Shown here piece by piece: positions 7,865-16,800 of a DNA stretch of 64,000 nt. The notes under the pieces are model-generated. The model was not told where the DNA came from. It saw only the letters and a program-made list of their open reading frames with translations, and searched no databases. This DNA is from Cupriavidus necator A5-1 (GTDB lineage Bacteria; Pseudomonadota; Gammaproteobacteria; Burkholderiales; Burkholderiaceae), in the NCBI RefSeq assembly GCF_000744095.1, contig NZ_JQLI01000008.1, positions 186,001 through 250,000 of the forward strand, read 5' to 3'. Within the stretch, counting starts at the first letter, position 1, and each line of letters begins with the position of its first letter. The translations under genes and the position numbers were made by a program.

Positions 7865-8827
7865 TCAGGCGGCGCCAGCCCGGCTGGCCAGCACGCAGGC
7901 CGCTAGGTCCCACAGCGCGTAACCCACGCTCTTGAACACCAGCGGGCTGCCGGTACGGGCGCGGATCGCATCGGCCTGCAGGATCGCGGTCTCGAATGGC
8001 TGCACCGTGCCCCAGTCGATGCCAGCCTGCAGCAGGTCCCCCGCTTCGTCCTCGATGCCGAACAGCGTATCGGCCAGCAGCCGGCCGTTGTCCGCGGCGG
8101 CATGGCACAGCGCAGGCGGCAGTTCGCACATATCGGGCCGGAAGGCACCGACGGCGGCGACGAAGTGATGGTCGCGCCAGAGGCCGCTGTCGAGGTCCGG
8201 CAGTACCGGGGCGCGGCTGGACGTGACCGTCACCACCATCGACACGCGCGCGAGCACTGCCGCGACCGTATCGGTCACCTCGGCCTCGACACCCAGCGTA
8301 CGCGCATGCGCGGCCAGCGCCTCCACCTTGTCGCGCGTGCGCGAATGCAGCCACACCTTGCGCACGCCCAGCCCGGCGACGAAGGCCTCCAGGTGGGTCA
8401 GCGCCTGCACGCCGGCGCCGACGATCAGCAACTCGCCCTCCGGCCGTGCCGCAAAGCGCTGCGCCGCCAGCAGCGAGACCGCCGCAGTGCGCCGGCCCGT
8501 CACGGTGGGGCCGTCGAGCATGGCAACGCGCTCGCCGGTGTGCACATCGGCCACCACCACTTCGCCGAGGATATTGGGCAGCCCGCGCTGCGGGTTGCCG
8601 GGATGGACGGTGATGTTCTTGGTCATCACCAGGTCGCGGTTGCGCGCCGGCATCACCAGCAGCGTGCCCTCGCCGCGCCCGGCATCGCCTACCGGCAGTG
8701 CGATGCGCGGCGGCGCCATGGCGGTGCCGTCGCGCAGTTCGGCCAGCATGTCGGAGATGGCTTGCGCCAGCTCGGGATACGGCAAACGCGCGGCGGTGCT
8801 GGCGGCATCGAGGGGGACCAGGGACAT
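7865..8827 (-). CDS. Ornithine cyclodeaminase/mu-crystallin family protein
   Basis: A 320-residue NAD(P)-dependent enzyme of the OCD/mu-crystallin family. Members deaminate ornithine to proline, reduce cyclic imino acids (delta-1-pyrroline-2-carboxylate, delta-1-piperideine-2-carboxylate) or oxidise alanine. Visible marks are the substrate-side segment MTKNITVHPGN, then TGRRTAAVS, the Rossmann glycine motif LLIVGAGVQALTHLEAF, and VAAVGAFRPDMCEL. The catalytic aspartate of true ornithine cyclodeaminases lies near the C-terminal third; I cannot confirm it without an alignment, so the substrate is left open. It lies 55 bases downstream of the aldo/keto reductase gene on the same strand and may be cotranscribed. 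It is convergent with the TetR gene, with a four-base gap. Confidence 0.85.
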   Translation of the reverse strand: MSLVPLDAASTAARLPYPELAQAISDMLAELRDGTAMAPPRIALPVGDAGRGEGTLLVMPARNRDLVMTKNITVHPGNPQRGLPNILGEVVVADVHTGERVAMLDGPTVTGRRTAAVSLLAAQRFAARPEGELLIVGAGVQALTHLEAFVAGLGVRKVWLHSRTRDKVEALAAHARTLGVEAEVTDTVAAVLARVSMVVTVTSSRAPVLPDLDSGLWRDHHFVAAVGAFRPDMCELPPALCHAAADNGRLLADTLFGIEDEAGDLLQAGIDWGTVQPFETAILQADAIRARTGSPLVFKSVGYALWDLAACVLASRAGAA

Positions 8828-8882
8828 GCGCTCACTCCGGCAAGACGTTGGCGAACCGCCATTATTGCGCAGCCCCGCCCCC

Positions 8883-9896
8883 TCAGCGCGCCAGCAGGCG
8901 CATCACCGGCGCGGCGTAACGCGTACCCGCCGCTGCGCCGGCCGGGAACACCGCGTCGATCCCGGCCAGGTCCTGCGCATCGAGCCGCACCGCGAGCGCG
9001 CCCAGGTTGTCCTCCAGGTTGGCCACGCGGCGCGTGCCGGGGATCGGCACCACCTGCGGCCCGCGCGCCAGCACCCAGGCCAGCGCCAGTTGCGCGGGGG
9101 TGCAACCCTTGTCGGCCGCCAGTGCGCGCACCTTGTCGACCAGCGCCAGGTTGCGCGCGAAGTTCTCGCCCATGAAGCGCGGGTTGGTGCGACGGAAATC
9201 GTCCTCGGCAAAGTCTTCCGGGCTGCGGATCGCGCCGGTCAGGAAGCCGCGCCCCAGCGGGCTGTACGGCACGAAGCCGATGCCCAGGCGCTCGCAGGTG
9301 GCCCGGATGCCGTCTTCGTCGACATCGCGGGTCCACAGCGAGTATTCGCTCTGCAACGCGGTAATCGGATGCACCTTGTGCGCGCGTTCGACGGTGGCGG
9401 CGCTCGCTTCCGACAGCCCCAGCCAGCGCACCTTGCCGGCCTTGACCAGCTCGGCCATCGCGCCCACGGTTTCCTCGATCGGCACTTCCGGGTCGACTCG
9501 GTGCTGGTAGTACAAGTCGATATGGTCCGTGGCCAGCCGCTTCAGGCTGGCATCGCAGCTCGCGCGCACATACTCGGGGCGGCCGTTGACGCCGCGCGCG
9601 ACCGGGTTGGCGGGGTCGCGCACGATGCCGAACTTGGTCGCCAGCACCACCTGCTCGCGCCTGCCGGCAATGGCGCGGCCCACCAGTTGCTCGTTGGTGT
9701 GCGGGCCGTAGATATCGGCGGTGTCGAGCAGGTTGATGCCCCGCTCGAGCGCGTGGTGGATGGTGCGGATCGATTCGGCATCGTCACGCGCGCCGTAGAA
9801 GTCGCTCATGCCCATGCAGCCGAGGCCAAGCGGAAAAACCTTGGGGCCAGTGTTGCCGAGCTGGCGGTGTGGGACGGATATGGCGTTCGCGGTCAT
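8883..9896 (-). CDS. Aldo/keto reductase (YghZ/AKR13-like)
   Basis: A 337-residue NADPH-dependent (alpha/beta)8-barrel oxidoreductase that reduces aldehydes or ketones. It shows LGLGCMGMSDFYG, the catalytic region NLLDTADIYGPHTNE (Asp and Tyr of the tetrad), VVLATKFG (Lys), and IDLYYQHRVDP (His). The C-terminal cofactor region PIPGTRRVANLEDN is typical of the family. Closest recognisable relatives are plant auxin-induced-type and yeast YakC-type reductases. The start at 9896 has AGGAG seven bases upstream. The open frame continues far upstream, but that part is the antisense of a LysR gene. The divergent LysR gene starts 103 bases away and is the likely regulator. The OCD-family gene follows in the same direction. 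Physiological substrate unknown. Confidence 0.9.
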   Translation of the reverse strand: MTANAISVPHRQLGNTGPKVFPLGLGCMGMSDFYGARDDAESIRTIHHALERGINLLDTADIYGPHTNEQLVGRAIAGRREQVVLATKFGIVRDPANPVARGVNGRPEYVRASCDASLKRLATDHIDLYYQHRVDPEVPIEETVGAMAELVKAGKVRWLGLSEASAATVERAHKVHPITALQSEYSLWTRDVDEDGIRATCERLGIGFVPYSPLGRGFLTGAIRSPEDFAEDDFRRTNPRFMGENFARNLALVDKVRALAADKGCTPAQLALAWVLARGPQVVPIPGTRRVANLEDNLGALAVRLDAQDLAGIDAVFPAGAAAGTRYAAPVMRLLAR

Positions 9897-9999
9897 CGAG
9901 AGGCTCCTGTTGGCCGGCAGCCTGCCGGCATGTGCGTCGGATGCAGGCAAGTATGGCCACTCGACCCGCGCGAAAACAGCGTGGTACGCTGCATGCATC

Positions 10000-10929
10000 A
10001 TGAAGCCAGACTTCACAATCGACGCCGATTCACTGCCCGCCATGGCCGCATTCACCCGCGTGGCGCGGCTGGGCAGCTTCACCGCCGCCGCGGCCGAGCT
10101 GGCGGTGAGCCCGTCCGCGATCTCGCAGACCATCCGCCAGCTGGAAGCGCGGCTGGGCGTGCGGCTGCTGCAGCGGACGACCCGCAGCGTGGGGCTGACG
10201 GAAGCCGGCGCCGCGCTGCTGGCACGCGTCGAGCCCGCGCTGGCCGAGATCGGCGCCGCCACCGACGATATCCGCCAGCAGCGCGACATGCCCGCCGGCA
10301 CGCTGCGCCTGACCACGCCGACCACCGCCGGCGCGCTGGTGCTGCGTCCGCTGCTGGCCGAATTCATGCGCGCCTGCCCCGGCATTACCGTCGACGTCGT
10401 CACGGACGATCGCTTTGCCGACCTGATCGCCGAAGGCTTCGACGCCGGCCTGCGCCTGGGCGAAGCGCTGCAGCGCGATATGGTGGCCATCCCCGTCACC
10501 GGCCCGCTGCGCATGGTGGTGGCTGCCGCACCCGCCTACCTGTCGCGCCACGGCACGCCGCGCCATCCGCGCGAGCTGCATGCGCACGCCTGCCTGCAGT
10601 ACCGCTTCGGCCCGCACGGCGGCGTCTACCGCTGGGAGTTCGTCGAGGACGGCCGCACCTTTACCGTCGACACGCGCGCCGCGCTGATCGCCAACGACAA
10701 GACGCTGCTGCACCAGGCGGCGCTCGACGGCATGGGGCTGATCTACGAGTTCCCGGTGCACATCCAGGCCGCGCTCGACAGCGGCCGGCTGGTCACCGTG
10801 CTCGATGCCTGGCTGCCGCCGTTCGACGGCTTTTACCTGTACTACCCAGGCCGCGTTCTGATGCCGCCCAAGCTGCGGGTGTTTGTCGACTTCCTGAAAG
10901 CGCGCGCGCCGGTTTCAGCGCCGGTTTGA
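10000..10929 (+). CDS. LysR-family transcriptional regulator
   Basis: A 309-residue LysR-type regulator. The N-terminal winged helix spans residues about 12-70 (MAAFTRVARLGSFTAAAAEL, SAISQTIRQLEARLGVRLLQ, RTTRSVGLTEAG), and the type-2 periplasmic-binding fold for the effector follows (GTLRLTTPTTAG onward). The start at 10000 leaves the DNA-binding domain intact; a weak purine-rich stretch is all the ribosome site seen. It is divergent from the aldo/keto reductase across 103 bases, so it probably controls that gene and itself, as is common in this family. Its last 15 bases overlap the end of the convergent pbpC gene. The sequence belongs to the large branch often found beside reductase genes. 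Effector unknown. Confidence 0.88.
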   Translation: MKPDFTIDADSLPAMAAFTRVARLGSFTAAAAELAVSPSAISQTIRQLEARLGVRLLQRTTRSVGLTEAGAALLARVEPALAEIGAATDDIRQQRDMPAGTLRLTTPTTAGALVLRPLLAEFMRACPGITVDVVTDDRFADLIAEGFDAGLRLGEALQRDMVAIPVTGPLRMVVAAAPAYLSRHGTPRHPRELHAHACLQYRFGPHGGVYRWEFVEDGRTFTVDTRAALIANDKTLLHQAALDGMGLIYEFPVHIQAALDSGRLVTVLDAWLPPFDGFYLYYPGRVLMPPKLRVFVDFLKARAPVSAPV

Positions 10930-13152
10930 GTGCCCTGTCGTCGCGGCCGGTGCGCGCACCGACGCGCCGCGCACTTCGATGCCGATGCGGTCCACCACCT
11001 TGCCCGCGGCATCGAGCAGTTCCACCTGGTGCCGTCCCGGCCACGGCAGCCACGCCACCTCGCCGCCGCGGCCCAGCGGCTTGCCGTCCATGCGCCAGCT
11101 CACTGCACGCGCGCCCTGCCCCGCCACGCCCTCGGCCTGGAACCACACCCGCTGCGACGCGGGCGGCATGTCGGGATCGAGGGCGAACACGGTGCCGTCG
11201 GCCGGGTTGGCGATCACCGGTGCGCTCGGGCGCGCGGCGGGGGCGCCGACGCTGACGCGCATGATCGCGGTGCCGGTCAGGAAGACTTCTTCGCGCGCGG
11301 GTTCGAGGCCATCGGCAAAGCTCAGCGCCACGCGTTCCACGCCCGCCGGGGCCACGGGCGCGCGGCTGCCTTGCATGCGGTGCAGCGCTTCCATGACGTC
11401 ATGCCACACCGGCGCCGCGCCCGACACGCCCGAGACATCGTGCATGCTGGCACCGCTGGCATTGCCGACCCACACGCCCACGGTATAGCGCTGCGACCAG
11501 CCGATGCACCAGTTGTCGCGCATGTCCTTGCTGGTGCCGGTCTTGACCGCGGTCCAGAAGCGTGTGGTCAGCGGGCTGTCGAGGCCGAAGGTGCGCGCCC
11601 GCGCATGGCGGTCGGACAGGATGTCGGCGATCACGTAGCTCGCGGCCGGCTGCATCACCGCTGTCATCGCCGGCGCGGGCGTGCTTTGCCTGAGCCGCGG
11701 CGGCGCGTAGCGTCCGCCGTTGGCCAGCGCGCGATAGGCATTGGTCAGCGCCAGCAGCGATACATCGGCGCTGCCCAGCGCGAGGCTGTAGCCATAGTAG
11801 TCGCCCGCCTCGGTCAGCGGCAGCCCGAGTGCCACCAGCCGCTTGTGGAAGCGGTGCGGGGTCACCATCACCAGCGTGCGCACCGCCGGCACGTTCAGCG
11901 AAGCTGCCAGCGCCGCGCGCGTGCTGACCCAGCCGGCGTAACGGTGGTCGTAGTTCTGCGGCACGTAGAGCCCGCCGCCGACCGGCAGGTTGACGGGCCG
12001 GTCGTCCAGCAGCGAGGCCGCGGTGATCCGCTTCTCTTCCAGCGCCTGTTCGTACAGGAAAGGCTTGAGCGTCGAACCCGCCTGCCGCTGCGCTGCGGCA
12101 TGGTCCACCTGCGCCGCCGCCGACAGCGCGCCCGACGAGCCCACGTAGGCCAGCACGTCGCCGCTGGCGTTGTCGATCACCACCACCGCGCCGTCTTCGA
12201 CATTGCGCCCGGCCAGTTCGCGCAGGTGCCGGTCGAGGCTGGCCGTGGCCGCGCGCTGCAGGCGGGCGTCGAGCGTGGAGGCGATACGTGCGGGCATCGG
12301 TGCACCGGGCGCCAGCTGCGCACGCGTTTCGCCGACCAGGCGGCGCGACAGGTGCGGCGCAAGCTGTGGCGAGGCGGACGTTGCCATCGCTGCCGCCGCG
12401 CGCTGTGCCACCGGCCCGGTACGCAGCAGCGCGAGCTGCGCGACGCCTTCCAGCCCGTCGCACTCGCGCGGCAACCGCATCTCGCGCAGGATGCCGCAGG
12501 CGCGGCTCGCCACCTGCGCCGCCTTCGCATTGGGCGCGCGCACCAGCGCCACCGCCAGCGCCGACTCGCGCGCGTTGAGCCCTTCCGGATACTTGCCGAA
12601 CAGCACCTGCGACATCGCCGACAAGCCCACCAGCTCGCCGCGGAACGGCACCAGGTTCAGGTAGGCCTCCAGGATCTGGTCCTTGCTCCAGCTGCGCTCC
12701 AGCGCGGCCGCGCCCGCGGCCTGTCCCAGCTTCTGCGTAAAGCTGCGCCCCTGCCCCGCCGCGCCGGGCCGGCGCAGGTCGTCGTCGAGGAGCCCCGCCA
12801 GCTGCATGGTCAGCGTCGAGGCGCCGCGCGTGCGCGTATTCCACAGGTTGGCCCACGCGGCGGCGGCCACACCCTGCCAGTCCACGCCGCTATGCGCATA
12901 GAAGCGCCGGTCCTCCGACAGCACGATGGCAGTGCGCAAGGCGGGTGAGGTATCCGCCAGCGCGACCCAGTCGCCGCGGCGCGCGCGGAAATCGTCGCGC
13001 ACGCGGCCCACGGTATCGCCGTGGCGGTCCAGCACCACCACGTCGGCACTGCGCCAGTCGGTGCGGACCTGCTCGAAGGACGGCAAGGCCGCAGCCGGTG
13101 CGGACCAGGCCACTACCGCGATCAGCAAGGCGCAACGGCAATGTGGCCTCAT
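10915..13152 (-). CDS. pbpC: PbpC, penicillin-binding protein 1C (glycosyltransferase and transpeptidase-fold)
   Basis: A 745-residue class A penicillin-binding protein. A short signal or membrane anchor (residues 8-26) is followed by a GT51 peptidoglycan glycosyltransferase domain with catalytic glutamate 80 in SEDRRFYAHSGVDW and the motifs GASTLTMQ and KDQILEAYLN. The transpeptidase-fold domain has SxxK at 360-363 (STLKPF), SLN and KTGT at 537-540. The C-terminal beta domain (BiPBP_C type) is present. The start at 13152 overlaps the yhhN stop as ATGA. The third gene of an operon beginning with an alpha-2-macroglobulin gene, it repeats the E. coli yfhM-pbpC pairing: the macroglobulin is thought to trap proteases that enter when the wall is breached, and PbpC to repair it. 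The 3' end overlaps the convergent LysR gene by 15 bases. Confidence 0.93.
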   Translation of the reverse strand: MRPHCRCALLIAVVAWSAPAAALPSFEQVRTDWRSADVVVLDRHGDTVGRVRDDFRARRGDWVALADTSPALRTAIVLSEDRRFYAHSGVDWQGVAAAAWANLWNTRTRGASTLTMQLAGLLDDDLRRPGAAGQGRSFTQKLGQAAGAAALERSWSKDQILEAYLNLVPFRGELVGLSAMSQVLFGKYPEGLNARESALAVALVRAPNAKAAQVASRACGILREMRLPRECDGLEGVAQLALLRTGPVAQRAAAAMATSASPQLAPHLSRRLVGETRAQLAPGAPMPARIASTLDARLQRAATASLDRHLRELAGRNVEDGAVVVIDNASGDVLAYVGSSGALSAAAQVDHAAAQRQAGSTLKPFLYEQALEEKRITAASLLDDRPVNLPVGGGLYVPQNYDHRYAGWVSTRAALAASLNVPAVRTLVMVTPHRFHKRLVALGLPLTEAGDYYGYSLALGSADVSLLALTNAYRALANGGRYAPPRLRQSTPAPAMTAVMQPAASYVIADILSDRHARARTFGLDSPLTTRFWTAVKTGTSKDMRDNWCIGWSQRYTVGVWVGNASGASMHDVSGVSGAAPVWHDVMEALHRMQGSRAPVAPAGVERVALSFADGLEPAREEVFLTGTAIMRVSVGAPAARPSAPVIANPADGTVFALDPDMPPASQRVWFQAEGVAGQGARAVSWRMDGKPLGRGGEVAWLPWPGRHQVELLDAAGKVVDRIGIEVRGASVRAPAATTGHSNRR

Positions 13153-13853
13153 GCCTGCGCGCGCCCCGACACGATGCCCGCTACCAGCAACAGCTGCGCG
13201 GCGGCGTAGGTCCACCAGATGCTGAGGTGGAAGTTATCGAACGGCAACAGGAAGCGCGCGATGCCGATCATCAGGTCCGATGCGGCAAAGCACAGCGCGC
13301 CCAGTGCCGCCAGCGGCGTAGGCAGCCGCGCCACCAGCGCGCTGCACACCATCGCCGTGAGCACGATCACGTACACCACCACGGGCAGCATCAGCACGCC
13401 CAGGTTCGGCCAGAAGCGGCCGAGCATGGTGCCGGCCACGCCCATGATGGCGCCGCACGCGATCAGCCGGTGCGCACGGTAGTCACCCGCACGCGGCACC
13501 AGCACGCACATGTAGGCCAGGTGCGCCAGCAGGAAGGCACCTAGGCCACCGACAAACGAGACCGACAGCGACGGCACCGCCAGCAGGAAGTCGCCCTGCG
13601 CCGAGAACACCAGCGCCGTCACCATCCAGTTCCGCTCCGCCACGGGCCGGTGGAACCACGCAGCGCGCGCCAGCAGCAGCACCATCGCGCATTTCCACAG
13701 CGGCTGCATGGCGATATGCCCGGTCAGCGGCGCGCCTTCGGGCAGTTCCATCGCCACCTGCACCAGCAGCGCGCCGTAGACCACGCCGGCGACCGCCCCC
13801 GCGAGCCACCACTCGCGCACGCGTGCCGGCATCCTCAGCGCCTGCCAGTTCAT
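13149..13853 (-). CDS. YhhN/TMEM86-family membrane protein (lysoplasmalogenase-like)
   Basis: A 234-residue polytopic inner-membrane protein with about eight hydrophobic segments. The family motif region is visible as SAQGDFLLAVPS (acidic residue in a membrane helix), LGAFLLAHLAYM and FAASDLMIGIARF; the two aspartates and the histidine are the residues thought to matter in YhhN/TMEM86 lysoplasmalogenases. Animal TMEM86B cleaves the vinyl-ether bond of lysoplasmalogens; the bacterial role is less clear. Start and stop each overlap a neighbour as ATGA, with the alpha-2-macroglobulin gene before and pbpC after, so the three are very likely translated together. Position between a protease trap and a wall synthase suggests an envelope-stress role, which is inference. 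Confidence 0.85.
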   Translation of the reverse strand: MNWQALRMPARVREWWLAGAVAGVVYGALLVQVAMELPEGAPLTGHIAMQPLWKCAMVLLLARAAWFHRPVAERNWMVTALVFSAQGDFLLAVPSLSVSFVGGLGAFLLAHLAYMCVLVPRAGDYRAHRLIACGAIMGVAGTMLGRFWPNLGVLMLPVVVYVIVLTAMVCSALVARLPTPLAALGALCFAASDLMIGIARFLLPFDNFHLSIWWTYAAAQLLLVAGIVSGRAQA

Positions 13854-16800
13854 GGACGCGCCCCCACCACCAGCCGCGCGTTGGGCACCACGCCGAACAC
13901 GTCCGGCGCGTACAGCGCTTCGACGCGCGTGGGCGGCAGCGCGAAGTCGCCGGCGTTGTTCAGCCGCACGGTGTATTCGACCGAGGCCGTGCCCTTGGGC
14001 AGGTAAGCGAAGTACTCGCGATAGGCCTGCGGCGTGCGCTCGGTATAGGCCGGCCAGGCCATGCCCTTGCGCTTCTCGCCGCGCGTGGCGATCTGGGAAT
14101 CCCGGCCCAGGCCGCTGCCGAGGATGGTCGCGCCGGCGGGCACCGGATCGCTGACCACCACCCAGGTCATGTCGGCCTGCGCATCGATCTCCAGCTTGAC
14201 GCGGTACACGTCGCCGCGCGACCACTTGCCCGCCACCGCCTGCTCCTGCGGCGTCACGGTGCGCTTGATGCGGTAGCCCGCGGCCAGCGGCTCGGTTACC
14301 GGCACCGCGGCCAGCGCGCGCACCGTCGCCCAGGGATGACCGGCACCGGCCTGGTCGATCTGCAGCGTGCCACCGTCAGCGCCACCTGGCCAAGGCAGGT
14401 CGACGCCGCCCTGCGCCACGCCATCGGTACGCTGCGCGCGCGCCCAGTCGAAGCTGCGCGTGGCATCGGCGGCATGACTGACGCTCACGCGCGTGCTGCC
14501 CGCCACCGGCGTCTTCTCGAACACCTGCGCGAAGCGCGTCACCGCCAGCATGCCCCACGCGTTGGCGGTGGTGGTGCCCCAGGCGCCGCGCACTTGCCGG
14601 CCCAGCAGCCCGGTCGCAAGTTGCGGTGCGTCGTCCTTCCAGCCCGGCAGTTCGGCAGCCAGCGCCAGCAGGCGCGCGGCGTTGGTATCGCCGCCGGCCA
14701 TCATCCACCACCAGTCGTCATTGCGCTCGGTGGAGAAGGCCAGCCGCGTGCCCTGCACCGTCAGGCGCGAGCGCAGCAGTTGCTGGGCTTCGGCCAGCCG
14801 TTGCTCGCGCTGCGGGATGTCCTGCACGCGCGTCAGCAGCAGGGTCCAGTCGAGCAGCGCGGACGTGGGCCACTGTGCCGGCAGGATCTGGATCGAGCCG
14901 AGCATGCGTGCCTGCGCATGGCCGGTGCGCGACAGCGCTTCGAGCGCCGCCAGCTTGCGCACCTCCAGGTACTGCGTGCCGCCGACCGGGGCCCAGCTGT
15001 CGCGGCGGATGCGGCCTTCGACAAAGTCCGTCAGCCCGCGCTCCATCTGCGCGCGCTGCGCGTCGGGGATGCGCAGCAGCAGGCCGGCGCGCGCGGCCTC
15101 GTCGGTCACCGACAGCAGGTAGGCGGTCAGCACTTCGCTGCCGAAGTCGCCATCGGCATTGAGCGGGAAGTAAGAGGCCAACCCGTTGGCATCGAGGTAG
15201 GACGGCAGTTGCGTCATCAGCGCATCCCACGCGGCCGTGTCGTTCAGGCCAATGGCCTTCGATGCGCGCTGCTCCAGGCAGGTGAACGGGTAGTTGCGGA
15301 ACCAGTCCCGCACACCCGGCATGCCGCCCGCCAGCGACGACTGGAAGTTCACCTGCAACCCGCCTCGCAGCTTGCCGGAGGGATCGGTCAGCGCGCCCGG
15401 CGGCACCTTGACTGGCACCGACAGCGACGGCGACAACTGCGCCAGCGTGGCCTGCTGCACGGTCACCGGTACGGCGGGCACGATCTGCTGCGACACCTTG
15501 ATGCGGTCGGCTGCGCCACCGGTGCCCTGCTCGCTCGCCTGCACTTCCCACTGTATCGTGCCGCTGCGCGAATACGCCAGCAGCGCCGGCGCGGTCACGT
15601 CCCAGCCGATCTCGCGCGCCTCGCCGGCGGGGATCTGCACGGTTTGCGCGGGCAGCGCGGCTTCATTGCCGACCAGCGTGGCGCGTGCGCTCGCCTGCAC
15701 GGTCATCGCGCGTTTGGTGGTATTGCGCAGCGTGAACATGGCGCGATAGCGGTCGTCCTCGCGCACCAGCAGCGGCAGGCCGGAAATCACCTGCAGGTCC
15801 TGGGTCGCGGCGATGGTCGCGCTGCCGGTGCCGAAGCGGCCCACGCCCAGGTCGGCCACGGCGACGATGCGGAAGCTGGTCAGCGAATCGTTGAGCGGCA
15901 CGTCCACGCTGGCGCGGCCCTCGGCATCGAGTTGCACACGCGGGTTCCACAGCAGCAGCGTGTCGAACAGCTCGCGCGTGGGGCTCTTGCCACCGCCACC
16001 GCCCGCGGGCACCGCCTTCCGGCCGTAGTGCCGCCGGCCGATGATCTCCATCTGCGCGGTCGAGGTCTGAATGCCATAGCCGCGTCGCTGCAGCATCGCG
16101 TCGAGCAAATCCCAGCTGGTGTTGGGCATCAGCTCCAGCAGCGCCTGGTCCACCGCGGCCAGCGCCACTTCGCCGTTGGCAGCGGGCTTGCCGTCGGGCA
16201 GCTTGACCTGGATCGCCACGCGCGCCTTGCCGCGCACCTGGTATGTCGTCTTGTCCGGCGTCACGGTGACATCGAGCCGGTGGCCGGCATTGCCGACGCG
16301 GATCTCGGCCAGCCCCAGCCGGAAGGCCGGCTTGGACAGGTCCACCAGCGCCGTCGGCGCGGCGTAGTCCCGGCCTTCGCTGCGGAACGCGCGCCACCAT
16401 TCGCCGGGCTGGCGCCAGCCCCAGGTGAAGAAGGAATACCAGGGCACTTCATGCAGGCGCCCGCGCAGGGCCAGCACCGATACGTAGACGTTGGGGCCCC
16501 ATTCCGGCTTTACCTGCACGCGCACCGTAGGATCGCTGCCGTGCAGCTCGACCACCTGGGTCTGGTAGATGCCTTCGCGCTCGACCGCCACCAGCGCGGT
16601 GGCGTGGCGGAACGGCATGCGCACCTGGAACACCGCGGTGTCGCCCGGGGCGTAGGACTTCTTCTCGGGCAGCAGGTCGATGCGGTCGTGGTTCTCGCCG
16701 CCGAACCACAGCTCGCCCTGGCGCGTGACCCAGACCGTCGACGCGGCCTGCGCGGTGCGCCCGTCCTTGTCGCGCGCGCTCGCGATCAGTTCCACCTGGC